Assembly (NCBI RefSeq): GCF_049673105.1
Contig: NZ_JBATXG010000015.1
Coordinates: 85,487 to 149,486, forward strand
Reading direction: 5' to 3'
DNA: 64,000 nt
Origin: Castellaniella sp049673105
GTDB taxonomy: Bacteria > Pseudomonadota > Gammaproteobacteria > Burkholderiales > Burkholderiaceae_B
Both the position numbers and the translations under genes were made by a program. The notes below the pieces were generated by a model, which did not search any database, was not told where the DNA came from, and saw nothing but the letters and a program-made list of their open reading frames with translations. Position 1 is the first letter of the stretch. Each line of letters starts with the position of its first letter. This document shows positions 25,822 through 34,679 of the stretch, piece after piece.

Positions 25822-26687
25822 GATGATGGGGCGGGGCAGGGCCGGCAGAATGCGCGCCAGCATAGCAGGAAGCCGTCGCGTCGCGTCAGAATGGGCCGGT
25901 CGGCGTAAGGGTTGCAGCCGCCGGCTTCCAGTTTTTCCAGGATGCGCAGGCCGCCGTGGACGACCAGGCGCAGTTCCCAGCCGATGCGCCCCGGCAGGCG
26001 CCAGGCCAGGGGGCTGCCGGTCAGCAGCAGACGCCGGGCCTGGGCGATCTGATCCTGCAGCACAGCCTGCCAGGCAGCCGGCGCTTGTGTCGGGCGTGAC
26101 CGGCACAGATCGGCCAGCGCCGGCAGGGTGACTTCGTGGCGGGCCAGGCAGTCCAGGGGGATATAGCAGCGGCCCTTGGCCTGATCCACGGCCACGTCCT
26201 GGCAGAAATTGACGCGCTGCAGACCGGTGCAGATGGCGTCGGACTGGCTCAGATCCTGTTCCGCAGTGGCGCCAAACAGGTGCAGCATCAGGCGGCCCAC
26301 CGGGTTGGCCGATCGGCGACAGTAGTCCAGCAGCGTGGGCTCGTCCGCGTAGCTGGTGACTGTCAGGTCCTGCAAAAAGGCAGACAGCAGATCCAGGAAA
26401 GGCTGGATGGGCAATTGATGTTCGGTGATGGTCTGCCCCAGCCGTTCGAACAGGATCTGGTCCGGTGCGGATAGCGGCGTGCGGACGGCGCGGTGCGTGC
26501 CCAGGTCCTGGATGGCGGAGCGCCACGTTTCCAGAGCGGTTCGCCGGACGAGGGTGTCGGCATCGCCTTCGTCGGCGATATCGTCCGCGCCCCTGGCGAA
26601 CGCATACAGGTTGCGCACCGCCGGGCGCAGGCGCGCCGGCAGCAGGATCGAGGCGACGGGGAAGTTTTCGTAATGATCGACGGCCAT
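25818..26687 (-). CDS. hpnC: Hydroxysqualene synthase HpnC
   Basis: HpnC turns presqualene diphosphate into hydroxysqualene. The 289-residue protein starts DHYENFPVASILLPARLRPAV and has YAFARGADDIADEG as first Asp-rich motif, while the second is the HpnC-type VNFCQDVAVDQAKGRCYIP. First gene of the squalene operon. A palindromic AGTATACT at 26697-26704 sits directly before the start and contains a TATACT -10-like box on both strands, so leader length would be only about 4 bases if used. Confidence 0.94.
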   Translation of the reverse strand: MAVDHYENFPVASILLPARLRPAVRNLYAFARGADDIADEGDADTLVRRTALETWRSAIQDLGTHRAVRTPLSAPDQILFERLGQTITEHQLPIQPFLDLLSAFLQDLTVTSYADEPTLLDYCRRSANPVGRLMLHLFGATAEQDLSQSDAICTGLQRVNFCQDVAVDQAKGRCYIPLDCLARHEVTLPALADLCRSRPTQAPAAWQAVLQDQIAQARRLLLTGSPLAWRLPGRIGWELRLVVHGGLRILEKLEAGGCNPYADRPILTRRDGFLLCWRAFCRPCPAPSS

Positions 26688-26697
26688 GATCCGGCAG

Positions 26698-26703
26698 TAT
26701 ACT
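26698..26703. promoter_or_regulatory. Candidate divergent -10 box between hpnC and alr
   Basis: TATACT within the palindrome AGTATACT reads as a -10 element on both strands. No good -35 is seen for either direction at 16-18 bases. On the + strand it would start a leader of about 85 bases before alr. Confidence 0.3.
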
Positions 26704-26750
26704 GAGCCTCGGCCGGGAATCGGCTTTGAGAGGGCGATCAGCCCAGGTTA

Positions 26751-26785
26751 GCGAGGCACGCATGCCCCGCTTTTTCTGTTTTTTG
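26751..26785 (+). terminator. Terminator-like hairpin in the alr leader
   Basis: GCGAGGCA / TGCCCCGC (eight positions, one A-C mismatch) with loop CGCA is followed by TTTTTCTGTTTTTTG. It ends only 8 bases before the alr ATG. Two further hairpins precede it: GCCG-GGAAT-CGGC at 26712-26724 and GGGC-GATCA-GCCC at 26732-26744. As no + strand gene lies just upstream, a terminator here would act on alr itself. Confidence 0.55.
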
Positions 26786-26793
26786 AGGATCCC

Positions 26794-27909
26794 ATGCCGC
26801 GTCCGATTCTGGCGACCATCGATACCAATGCCTTGGCGCATAACCTGCAGACCGTGGTGCAGCGCCTGGCGCAAGACCAGCCAGATAAATCGCCCTTGAT
26901 TTGGGCGGTCATGAAGTCTCATGGTTATGGCCATGGGATCGCCGCCGCGCTGCGCGGGTTTTCTCATGCAGATGGCCTGGCCATGCTGGATCTGGACGAG
27001 GCCGTGCATTGCCGCGAACAGGGCTGGACCGGGCCGATTCTATTGCTCGAAGGGTTTTTCGAACCCGCAGATCTGGACATCCTGTCCCAGTATCGCCTGA
27101 GCACGACAATCCACTGCGTCGAACAGCTCGATATGCTGGAAGCCAGTCTGGTGCGCGCGCCGATCGACGCCATGGTGAAGCTAAACAGCGGCATGCACAG
27201 GCTGGGGTTTCAGCCTGGCGAATACCGGGATGCGTACGCGCGCGCCCTGGCGCTGCAGGCGGGGGGCGTCTTGGGGACGGTCGGCAAGATGACGCACTTT
27301 GCGCGGGCCGACGATGATGCCGCCCTGACGCAGGCGCAACTGGCCTGTTTCCTGGACGTGACGCAGGACCTGCCCGGCGCGATCAGCGTCTGCAATTCCG
27401 CAGCGACCCTGACGCCGGGCTTGGCTGCCGGGCTGGCGGGCCAGGATCAATGGGTGCGGCCAGGCATCTGCTTGTACGGCGCATCGCCCTTTGCCGATCA
27501 GCCTGCCGACACTTTCGGCCTGCGACCGGCCATGACGCTCAGCGCTCAGTTGATCAGCACGCATAGAGTGCCAGCCGGCGAAGCCATCGGGTACGGGCAG
27601 CAGTTTCGCGCGCCGCATCCCATGCGGGTCGGCATTGTGGCTTGCGGCTATGCCGACGGCTACCCCCGTCATGCCGTGACCGGTACGCCGATCACGGTGG
27701 ACGGGGTGCGTACGCGGCTCGTGGGCCGGGTGTCCATGGATATGCTGGCGGTCGACTTGGACCCGATTCCTGCCGCCGGCGTCGGCGCTCCGGTGGTGCT
27801 GTGGGGCCAGGGCGGGCCGTCGGTGGACGAAGTCGCGCAGGCCTGCGGTACCATCGGCTACGAACTACTCTGTGCGGTGACGCCCAGGGTGCCGCGTCGC
27901 GAGCTGTGA
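26794..27909 (+). CDS. alr: Alanine racemase
   Basis: Alr interconverts L- and D-alanine for peptidoglycan. The 371-residue PLP enzyme has Lys41 in WAVMKSHGYGHG as the PLP lysine and Tyr266 in AIGYGQQF as the opposite catalytic base, with GRVSMDMLAVDL in the C-terminal domain. The lysine motif reads MKSHGYGHG instead of the usual VKANAYGHG. GAGGA before ATG 26794 is the ribosome site. Whether it is the biosynthetic or catabolic (DadX) enzyme cannot be told; no dadA is adjacent. Confidence 0.95.
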   Translation: MPRPILATIDTNALAHNLQTVVQRLAQDQPDKSPLIWAVMKSHGYGHGIAAALRGFSHADGLAMLDLDEAVHCREQGWTGPILLLEGFFEPADLDILSQYRLSTTIHCVEQLDMLEASLVRAPIDAMVKLNSGMHRLGFQPGEYRDAYARALALQAGGVLGTVGKMTHFARADDDAALTQAQLACFLDVTQDLPGAISVCNSAATLTPGLAAGLAGQDQWVRPGICLYGASPFADQPADTFGLRPAMTLSAQLISTHRVPAGEAIGYGQQFRAPHPMRVGIVACGYADGYPRHAVTGTPITVDGVRTRLVGRVSMDMLAVDLDPIPAAGVGAPVVLWGQGGPSVDEVAQACGTIGYELLCAVTPRVPRREL

Positions 27910-27931
27910 TGTCGATCTCAAGGACCTTCCT

Positions 27932-28648
27932 ATGAAAAACAGTTGTGTGCTCGTCACGGGCGCGACCAAGGGCATTGGCTGGGCCATCAGCCAGCGCCTG
28001 GCCGATCAGGGCTGCCATGTCGTGGGTCTGGCCCGCCATACGGCGGATATCGACTTTCCCGGTTATTTGTATGCCTGCGACCTGGCCAATGCCGGTGAAA
28101 CGGAAGAACTGCTGCGGGTGATCCGGGAAAAATATCCGGTCGATGCCGTGGTCAATTGCGTCGGGCCGGTGATGCCCGAAGCCCTGGGCGAGGTCGATCT
28201 GGCGTCCCTGTATCAAGCCTTCGACTTGAACGTGCGCGTGGCCGTCCAGGCGGTGCAGGCCTTTGTGCCGGGCATGAAGGCCCGCAAGGCGGGGCGTATC
28301 GTCAATCTGTGCAGTCGCGCCGTCTATGGCTCGGCAGGCCATACCAGCTATTCAGCCGCTAAAAGCGCGCTGCTGGGCTGTACTCGCACCTGGGCGCTGG
28401 AACTGGCGCCGTACGGCGTGACCGTCAACGCCGTGTCTCCCGGGCCGGTGGAAACCGGCCTGTTCCGGGCCGAATACCCCGTGGGCAGCGAGGCGGAGCG
28501 CGCCGTGCTGGCCAGCATCCCCTTGGGCCGCCTGGCGCAGGCCGACGAGGTGGCCGCCGCCGTGGTCTTCCTGCTCAGCGATGAGGCCGCCTTCATCACC
28601 GGCCAGGAACTTGGCGTGGACGGGGGCGGCAGCCTGGCGGGCCGCTGA
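27932..28648 (+). CDS. SDR family oxidoreductase (FabG-like)
   Basis: A 238-residue classical short-chain dehydrogenase/reductase: NAD(P) motif TGATKGIGWA at the N-terminus, NCVG near residue 70, Ser-Tyr-Lys catalytic set with Tyr140 and Lys144 in YSAAKSA, and a C-terminal FLLSDEAAFITGQELGVDGG. It resembles 3-oxoacyl-ACP reductases but is not in a fatty acid operon. It starts 22 bases after alr and shares one base with radA. Substrate unknown. Confidence 0.88.
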   Translation: MKNSCVLVTGATKGIGWAISQRLADQGCHVVGLARHTADIDFPGYLYACDLANAGETEELLRVIREKYPVDAVVNCVGPVMPEALGEVDLASLYQAFDLNVRVAVQAVQAFVPGMKARKAGRIVNLCSRAVYGSAGHTSYSAAKSALLGCTRTWALELAPYGVTVNAVSPGPVETGLFRAEYPVGSEAERAVLASIPLGRLAQADEVAAAVVFLLSDEAAFITGQELGVDGGGSLAGR

Positions 28649-30003
28649 TGGCCAAAGCCCGTACCCTGTTCCTGTGCACGGATTGCGGCGGCACGACAGC
28701 CAAATGGGAAGGCCGTTGCCCTCACTGCGGGGCCTGGAATACGCTGCAGGAATCCCGTGAATCGGCGGCGACGGCCACGCATCGCTTTGCGCCGCTGGCG
28801 GGGGTCGCGCCCGTGCGCCGCCTGTCCGATATCGAGGCCCGCGAGCAGGCCCGCAATCCCACCGGCATCGAAGAATTCGACCGCGTGCTGGGCGGCGGGC
28901 TGGTGGCCGGCGCCGTCGTCCTGATTGGCGGTGATCCGGGCATTGGCAAATCCACCCTGTTGCTGCAGGCCCTGGCCAGCCTGTCGGAGCGCGGGCCGGT
29001 GTTATACGTCACCGGCGAAGAGTCCGCCGAACAGGTCGCCTTGCGGGCCCAGCGTCTGGGCGTGTCCGGCGATGCGGTCGATCTGCTGGCGGAAATTCGC
29101 CTGGAACAGATCACCGGCGCGTTGGTCGAGCGCCGGCCCGAAGTCGCCGTGATCGATTCGATCCAGACCCTGTATTCTGGCGACCTGACGGCAGCGCCGG
29201 GTTCGGTGTCCCAGGTGCGCGAATGCGCCGCCCAGCTGACGCGAGTGGCCAAGCAGACCGGCGTGACCCTGATCCTGATCGGTCATGTGACCAAGGATGG
29301 CGCGCTGGCCGGCCCTCGCGTGCTGGAACACATCGTCGATACCGTGCTGTATTTCGAGGGCGACACGCATTCCTCGTTCCGTCTGGTGCGGGCGATCAAG
29401 AACCGTTTTGGCGCGGTCAACGAGCTGGGTGTCTTTGCCATGACGGACCGCGGTCTGCGCGGCGTCAGCAACCCTTCGGCCTTGTTCCTGGCCGGACATG
29501 CGCGCCAGGTGGCCGGCTCTTGTGTGATGGCGACCCAGGAAGGCACACGGCCCTTGTTGGTCGAGGTCCAGGCCTTGGTGGACACCGCCCATGTGCCCAA
29601 TCCCCGGCGCCTGTCGGTGGGCCTGGAAGGCAGCCGCCTGGCGATGCTGCTGGCGGTGCTGCATCGCCATGCGGGGGTGGCGACCTTTGATCAGGATGTG
29701 TTCGTCAACGCCGTGGGCGGGGTGCGCATCATGGAACCCGCCGCCGATCTGGCCGTGGCGTTGGCGATTCTGTCGTCCATGCGCGATCAGCCTTTGCCGG
29801 AAGGCTTGCTGGCCTTTGGCGAAATCGGCCTGGCGGGCGAAATCCGTCCGGCACCCCGAGGGCAGGAACGCCTGCGCGAGGCCGCGAAACTGGGCTTTAG
29901 CCGGGCCATCGTGCCGCGCGCGAATCTGCCGCGCCAAGGCATCGAAGGTCTGGACATCCAAGCGGTGGATCGCATCGAGGACGTGCTCAGTGTCTTGCGT
30001 TAA
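28648..30003 (+). CDS. radA: DNA repair protein RadA
   Basis: RadA (Sms) is a RecA-like branch-migration helicase in recombinational repair. The 451-residue protein has the N-terminal C4 zinc finger (CTDCGG ... CPHCG), Walker A GGDPGIGKST near residue 95, the RadA-specific KNRFG near 251, and a C-terminal Lon-like domain (GGVRIMEPAADLAVALAI, FGEIGLAGEIRP). ATG overlaps the SDR stop by one base. Confidence 0.97.
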   Translation: MAKARTLFLCTDCGGTTAKWEGRCPHCGAWNTLQESRESAATATHRFAPLAGVAPVRRLSDIEAREQARNPTGIEEFDRVLGGGLVAGAVVLIGGDPGIGKSTLLLQALASLSERGPVLYVTGEESAEQVALRAQRLGVSGDAVDLLAEIRLEQITGALVERRPEVAVIDSIQTLYSGDLTAAPGSVSQVRECAAQLTRVAKQTGVTLILIGHVTKDGALAGPRVLEHIVDTVLYFEGDTHSSFRLVRAIKNRFGAVNELGVFAMTDRGLRGVSNPSALFLAGHARQVAGSCVMATQEGTRPLLVEVQALVDTAHVPNPRRLSVGLEGSRLAMLLAVLHRHAGVATFDQDVFVNAVGGVRIMEPAADLAVALAILSSMRDQPLPEGLLAFGEIGLAGEIRPAPRGQERLREAAKLGFSRAIVPRANLPRQGIEGLDIQAVDRIEDVLSVLR

Positions 30004-30012
30004 GGGCCGCTC

Positions 30013-30801
30013 ATGATGGCTGACAGTCTCTGGCTGATTCCCGCCTGCCTGCTGGTGGGCGGGGTGATCGGATTTTCCGGCGGGGTGCTGGGCATAGGCG
30101 GCGGTCTGTTCGCCATCCCCCTGCTGGGTCTGGTGCTGGGGTACGAACAGCAGGCGGCGCAAGGCACCGCCCTGATCATGGTGCTGCCGGCCGTGCTGCT
30201 GACGGTGCGCAAATATCATCAGCGCTCCCCCATCGACCTGCGCTCGGCAGCGGCGGGCGCCGTCAGTTCCATCGTGTTTACCTGGGTTGGGGCCCAGATT
30301 GCCCTGGGCATCGATCCCTGGCTGCTGCGTCGCATTTATGCGGGTTTCGTGCTTTTGATCGCCTTGTTCTATTTTCGGGAAAGCCTGGGCCGCAAGGCGC
30401 GGCAGCGAGCAGACAGCGATTTTCGCGAAGTCGGCCAAGTGCGCCGCTGGTGGTATTTCCTGGTGGGGGTCTTCGCGGGCCTGACGGGCGGCATTTTCGG
30501 GGTGGGGGGGGCTGTGTTGGCGGTCCCTCTGATGACGACCCTGTTCCGCTTGCGTCAGACCTCGGCGCAGGCCTTGGCCCTGACCATGATCGTGCCGGGG
30601 ACGGTGGTGGCCTTGAGCACCTACGCCTGGCATGGGCAGGCGCATGGTTTGGTGGGGATTCCGCTGGCACTGGGCAGTCTGCTCTGCGTGCCCTATGGTG
30701 TGCGCCTGGCCTATGCCCTGCCGGAGGCGCGGCTTAAATTGATCTTCGCCTGCATGCTGCTGATCATCATGGCGCTGCTGCTGGCGCGGGGGCCGGCATG
30801 A
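30013..30801 (+). CDS. Sulfite exporter TauE/SafE family membrane protein
   Basis: A 262-residue inner-membrane protein with about eight hydrophobic helices and the two repeats of the family: GGVIGFSGGVLGIGGGLFAIPLL at the N-terminus and FAGLTGGIFGVGGAVLAVPLM in the middle. Family members export sulfite or organosulfonates or have unknown substrates. Nine bases after radA, overlapping kdkA by 4 bases; no sulfur genes are adjacent. Confidence 0.9.
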   Translation: MMADSLWLIPACLLVGGVIGFSGGVLGIGGGLFAIPLLGLVLGYEQQAAQGTALIMVLPAVLLTVRKYHQRSPIDLRSAAAGAVSSIVFTWVGAQIALGIDPWLLRRIYAGFVLLIALFYFRESLGRKARQRADSDFREVGQVRRWWYFLVGVFAGLTGGIFGVGGAVLAVPLMTTLFRLRQTSAQALALTMIVPGTVVALSTYAWHGQAHGLVGIPLALGSLLCVPYGVRLAYALPEARLKLIFACMLLIIMALLLARGPA

Positions 30802-31496
30802 CGGCCCTGCCGACAGGATGGGTGCGGCTGGCGATGCCAGGCGGCGCCCTGTGCGCGCCTGAATCCCTGGCCGCTGCAGCCCAGGCTGTCTGGTTCGACC
30901 CCCGGCGCCCAGGGGCGGTTGCCGTAGCGGAAGGAGGTCGGCAAGCCGCCTGGTTTGTCGACGGTGATCACGCCGCCGCTGTGCTGCGCCACTACCGTCG
31001 CGGCGGCTTGCGGGCGCGGCTGGGGCGGGAAACGTATTTTTGGCTGGGGGAAGGCGCGGTCAGAGCCTGGGCCGAAGTCCGCGTGCTGGCGCATCTGCGC
31101 GCGGCGGGCCTGTTGGTGCCCGAACCCCTGGCCGCCGCCTATTGGCGCACCGGTCTGTTCTATCGCAACGCCATTCTGATCGCCCGGATCCCGGGGGCGC
31201 GCGCGCTGACAGGTCTGCTGGATCAGGCGGATCCGGCAGCGGTGGCGCGGGCGATCCATGCCATGCATGATGCCGGCGTCTGGCACGCTGACCTGAACGC
31301 CTACAACATTTTGTTCGATGAGCAGGGCCGAATCTGGCTGATCGATTTCGATCGCGCGCGCCTGGGTGTGGTGTCTCCGGGACAGCGCCGTAAAAATCTA
31401 TTGCGTCTGCGCCGCTCTTTGGTTAAGGTAGCCGGCGCGCGCGGAGCGCAGTGGTGGGATGCACTGGACGGAGCCTATCTGCAATCGTCTGCCTGA
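30798..31496 (+). CDS. kdkA: 3-deoxy-D-manno-octulosonic acid (Kdo) kinase
   Basis: KdkA phosphorylates Kdo in the inner core of lipopolysaccharide at the cytoplasmic face of the inner membrane. The 232-residue protein kinase-like fold has HADLNAYNILF near residue 162 as catalytic loop and LIDFDRAR near 181 as metal-binding motif; HYRRGGLRARLGRETYFW is typical of KdkA. A Kdo phosphate is known from Bordetella, Haemophilus and Vibrio LPS, where Kdo is a single residue. It overlaps the TauE gene. A hairpin CTGCC-TGAA-GGCAG spans its stop codon, without a T-tract. Confidence 0.93.
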   Translation: MTALPTGWVRLAMPGGALCAPESLAAAAQAVWFDPRRPGAVAVAEGGRQAAWFVDGDHAAAVLRHYRRGGLRARLGRETYFWLGEGAVRAWAEVRVLAHLRAAGLLVPEPLAAAYWRTGLFYRNAILIARIPGARALTGLLDQADPAAVARAIHAMHDAGVWHADLNAYNILFDEQGRIWLIDFDRARLGVVSPGQRRKNLLRLRRSLVKVAGARGAQWWDALDGAYLQSSA

Positions 31497-31555
31497 AGGC
31501 AGCGCAATCCGGTCCTGGTGATCTCCTTATATGACCTTTCTATGGGGACCTTGCC

Positions 31556-32653
31556 ATGAAAATCGGCACCGTTCATACCCTGTTGGCCGCAGCCGCGCTG
31601 ATCGCAGCCGGTTCGGTGTCTGCTCAGGATCGCGTCGTCAATGTCTACAACTGGGCCGAATACACCGCCCCCGACACGCTGTCCGGTTTTGAAGAAACCA
31701 CCGGCATCAAGATCCGTTACGACGTCTACGACACCAACGACACGCTGCAGGCCAAGCTGCTGACCGGCAAGTCGGGCTACGACGTGGTCGTGCCGTCCAC
31801 GCACTATGCGGCCCGCCAAGTGCAGGGCGGTCTGTTTCAGAAGCTGGACCGCTCAAAGATCCCCAACTGGCAGTATCTGGATCCCGACCTGATGGCGCTG
31901 GTCGCCACCGTCGATCCGGGCAACCAGTATCTGGTGCCTTGGGGCTATGGCACCAACGGCCTGGGCTATAACGTGACCCAGGTGCGCGAGATCATGGGCG
32001 CCGATGCGCCCCTGAATTCCTGGGACATGCTGTTCAAGCCGGAAAATGCCGCCAAGCTGCAGTCTTGTGGCATTTCCATTTTGGACGAAGCCGCCCAGGT
32101 CTTTCCTGCCGTCTTGCACTATCTGGGCAAGGACCCCAACAGCAGCGACCCCAAGGACTACGAGGCCGCTCTGGCCCTGTTGAAGACCATCCGCCCCTAC
32201 ATCCGTCAGTTCAGCTCTTCGGGCTATATCGATGAGCTGGCCTCGGGCGGTCTGTGCATGGTCTACGGCTTTTCCGGCGACGTGATGATTGCCTCGGCGC
32301 GCGCTCGCGAGGCCAAGAAATCCTACGCCATCGACTATTACATTCCCGATGGCGGCGCCCCGGTCTGGTTCGACACGATGGCCATTCCGAAAAGCGCCGA
32401 GCACGTAGACGAGGCCCATGCCTTCATCAACTACATCGAGACTCCGCAGGTGCATGCGGCCATCACCAACACCATGTTCTATCCGAACGCCAATCAGGAA
32501 GCGCGGAAATACGTAGTCAAAGAAGTGGCTGACAACCCCATGATCTATCCGTCGCCGGAAGTCTCGCGCACGCTGTTCGTCATCAAGCCCCAGCCCATGA
32601 ACATCCTGCGCCTGCAGACGCAGATGTGGGCGCAGCTGAAGACCGGGCGCTGA
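31556..32653 (+). CDS. potF: Polyamine ABC transporter periplasmic binding protein
   Basis: The 365-residue protein binds putrescine or spermidine in the periplasm. It has a Sec signal peptide (hydrophobic core LLAAAALIAAG, cut after VSAQ), then RVVNVYNWAEYTAPDTLSGFEETTGIKIRYDVYD, typical of PotD/PotF proteins, and WGYGTNGLGYNV. It heads potFGHI; stop and next ATG share one base. Putrescine is suggested by the PotFGHI-like order but not proven. Confidence 0.93.
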   Translation: MKIGTVHTLLAAAALIAAGSVSAQDRVVNVYNWAEYTAPDTLSGFEETTGIKIRYDVYDTNDTLQAKLLTGKSGYDVVVPSTHYAARQVQGGLFQKLDRSKIPNWQYLDPDLMALVATVDPGNQYLVPWGYGTNGLGYNVTQVREIMGADAPLNSWDMLFKPENAAKLQSCGISILDEAAQVFPAVLHYLGKDPNSSDPKDYEAALALLKTIRPYIRQFSSSGYIDELASGGLCMVYGFSGDVMIASARAREAKKSYAIDYYIPDGGAPVWFDTMAIPKSAEHVDEAHAFINYIETPQVHAAITNTMFYPNANQEARKYVVKEVADNPMIYPSPEVSRTLFVIKPQPMNILRLQTQMWAQLKTGR

Positions 32654-33783
32654 TGAACATGCAGGACCCGCGCGGCATGCCTCGCCAGGGCGAGGCCGAT
32701 GACTTCGTGCGCATGGAAGAAGTCGTCAAGATCTTTGGCGACACGGTGGCGGTGAAATCCGTCAGCCTGTCCGTGCGCCGACACGAGATCTTCGCCTTGC
32801 TCGGCAGCTCGGGCTGCGGCAAATCGACGCTGCTGCGCATGCTGGCTGGCTTCGAGGAACCGACGTCCGGGCGCATCATCCTGGACGACGAGGACATCAC
32901 CAGCCTGCCGCCGCACCGGCGACCGGTGAACATGATGTTCCAGTCCTACGCCCTGTTTCCGCACATGACGGTCGAGGCCAATGTCGCCTTCGGGCTGAAA
33001 CAGGAAGGCGTGCCGCGCAACGAGATTCACGAACGCGTGTTCGAGGCGCTGGACCTGGTGCAGATGGCCGGCTATGCGCGGCGCAAGCCCCATCAGCTGT
33101 CCGGCGGCCAGCAGCAGCGCGTGGCCCTGGCCCGCAGCCTGGTGAAACGCCCCAAGCTGTTGCTGCTGGACGAGCCCATGTCCGCTCTGGACAAGCAGAT
33201 CCGTCAGGCGACGCAGATCGAACTGGTGAAAATTCTGGATCAGGTGGGCGTTACCTGCATCATGGTGACGCACGACCAGGAAGAGGCCATGATCATGGCC
33301 AACCGCCTGGCCGTCATGACCGAAGGGCAGATCGTGCAGTGCGGCACACCGCACGACGTTTATACCTTTCCCAGCACTCGCTTCGTGGCGGGCTTCATCG
33401 GCTCGACCAATCTGTTCACGGGCACCATCGTGGTGGACGAACCCGATCACGTGCTGATCGAAAGCGACGCCCTGACGCGCCCTCTGTACGTCAGCCACGG
33501 CATCAGCGAACCCCTGGGCATGGAAGTCCATGTGTCCATCCGCCCGGAACAGATCCGGGTTGCGCGCCAGGCGCCGGAATCCGAATCCAACTGGGGGCAC
33601 GGCATGGTGTCGCACGTGGCCTGGATGGGCAGCACGACCCGCTATCAGATCCGCCTGGACGCCGGACAGGTCATCGAAGCCAGCGTCCCCAGCCTGGACT
33701 GGAGCCAGGTCGATGCGCCCGGCGTGGACGAGGAGGTTTATATTTCCTGGTCCCATGATGCCGGCATGGTGCTGGCTTCATGA
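32653..33783 (+). CDS. potG: Polyamine ABC transporter ATP-binding protein
   Basis: The 376-residue ATPase powers polyamine import. It has Walker A GSSGCGKST near residue 53, the Q-loop in MMFQSYALFPHMTV, signature LSGGQQQRVALARSL, Walker B LLLLDEPMSALD and an H-loop, followed by a C-terminal TOBE domain (from about 290). Start at ATG 32653, overlapping the potF stop. Overlaps potH by 4 bases. Confidence 0.95.
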   Translation: MNMQDPRGMPRQGEADDFVRMEEVVKIFGDTVAVKSVSLSVRRHEIFALLGSSGCGKSTLLRMLAGFEEPTSGRIILDDEDITSLPPHRRPVNMMFQSYALFPHMTVEANVAFGLKQEGVPRNEIHERVFEALDLVQMAGYARRKPHQLSGGQQQRVALARSLVKRPKLLLLDEPMSALDKQIRQATQIELVKILDQVGVTCIMVTHDQEEAMIMANRLAVMTEGQIVQCGTPHDVYTFPSTRFVAGFIGSTNLFTGTIVVDEPDHVLIESDALTRPLYVSHGISEPLGMEVHVSIRPEQIRVARQAPESESNWGHGMVSHVAWMGSTTRYQIRLDAGQVIEASVPSLDWSQVDAPGVDEEVYISWSHDAGMVLAS

Positions 33784-34679
33784 ACCTCAGCCGCCGTCCC
33801 AGTGCGCGCCAATGGGCGATTGCCGCGCCTTTCGCCTGGTTGTGCCTGTTTTTGCTGGTGCCGTTCCTGCTGGTCCTGAAGATCAGTTTTTCGGATCTGC
33901 AATTCGGCATTCCGCCGTACCTGCCGATCGCCACCTTGCAGGACCAGACGCTATCGCTGGCCCTGCATTTGCGCGGTTACGTGCTGTTGTTCACGGACGG
34001 CATGTATGCGGCTGTCTATCTGAATTCGGTCAAGATGGCGTTGATCACGACGCTGTGCTGCGTTGTGATCGGCTATCCCATGGCCTATCACATCGCCCGC
34101 GCGCGCCCGGACATTCGCAATTTGCTGCTGCTGGGGGTGATCTTGCCGTTCTGGACCTCGCTGCTGCTGCGGGTCTATGCCTGGGTGGGCATTCTGCGCA
34201 ACGATGGGCTGCTGAATCATCTGCTGCTCAGCCTGGGGGTGGTTGACACGCCACTGGAAATCTATCGCACGGATCTGGCGGTGTATATCGGTCTGGTCTA
34301 TGCCTATCTGCCCTTTTTCATCCTGCCCTTGTATGCCAATCTGGTGAAACTCGACGGTCGTCTGCTGGAAGCCGCCTATGACCTGGGGGCCAGGCCCTGG
34401 CAGGCCTTTTTGCAGGTCACGCTGCCCTTGTCGATGCCGGGGGTGATCGCCGGCGCCATGCTGGTGTTCATTCCCTCGGTGGGCGAATACGTGATTCCCG
34501 AAATGCTGGGCGGGGCCAATACCCTGATGATGGGCCGCGTCATGTGGAACGAATTCTTCAATAACGCCGACTGGCCGATGGCGGCGGCGGTGACCTGCGT
34601 CATGGTGCTGCTCCTGTTGGTGCCGCTGTCGATCTTCCAGTACAACCAGGCCCGTCAGCTGGCTGGACGGGATCGATGA
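33780..34679 (+). CDS. potH: Polyamine ABC transporter permease
   Basis: The 299-residue inner-membrane permease has six predicted helices and the EAA loop LLEAAYDLGARPWQAFLQVTLPLSMPGVIAG that docks on the ATPase. First-permease features (long N-terminal periplasmic loop with SLALHLRGY) fit PotB/PotH. Starts in ATGA overlap with potG and ends in ATGATG overlap with potI. Confidence 0.94.
   Translation: MNLSRRPSARQWAIAAPFAWLCLFLLVPFLLVLKISFSDLQFGIPPYLPIATLQDQTLSLALHLRGYVLLFTDGMYAAVYLNSVKMALITTLCCVVIGYPMAYHIARARPDIRNLLLLGVILPFWTSLLLRVYAWVGILRNDGLLNHLLLSLGVVDTPLEIYRTDLAVYIGLVYAYLPFFILPLYANLVKLDGRLLEAAYDLGARPWQAFLQVTLPLSMPGVIAGAMLVFIPSVGEYVIPEMLGGANTLMMGRVMWNEFFNNADWPMAAAVTCVMVLLLLVPLSIFQYNQARQLAGRDR

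Noticed and set aside
25834..27009. Upstream extension of the hpnD frame to position 27009
   Set aside because: It runs out of frame through hpnC and antisense through alr; the HpnD family start and ATGA overlap place the start at 25821.
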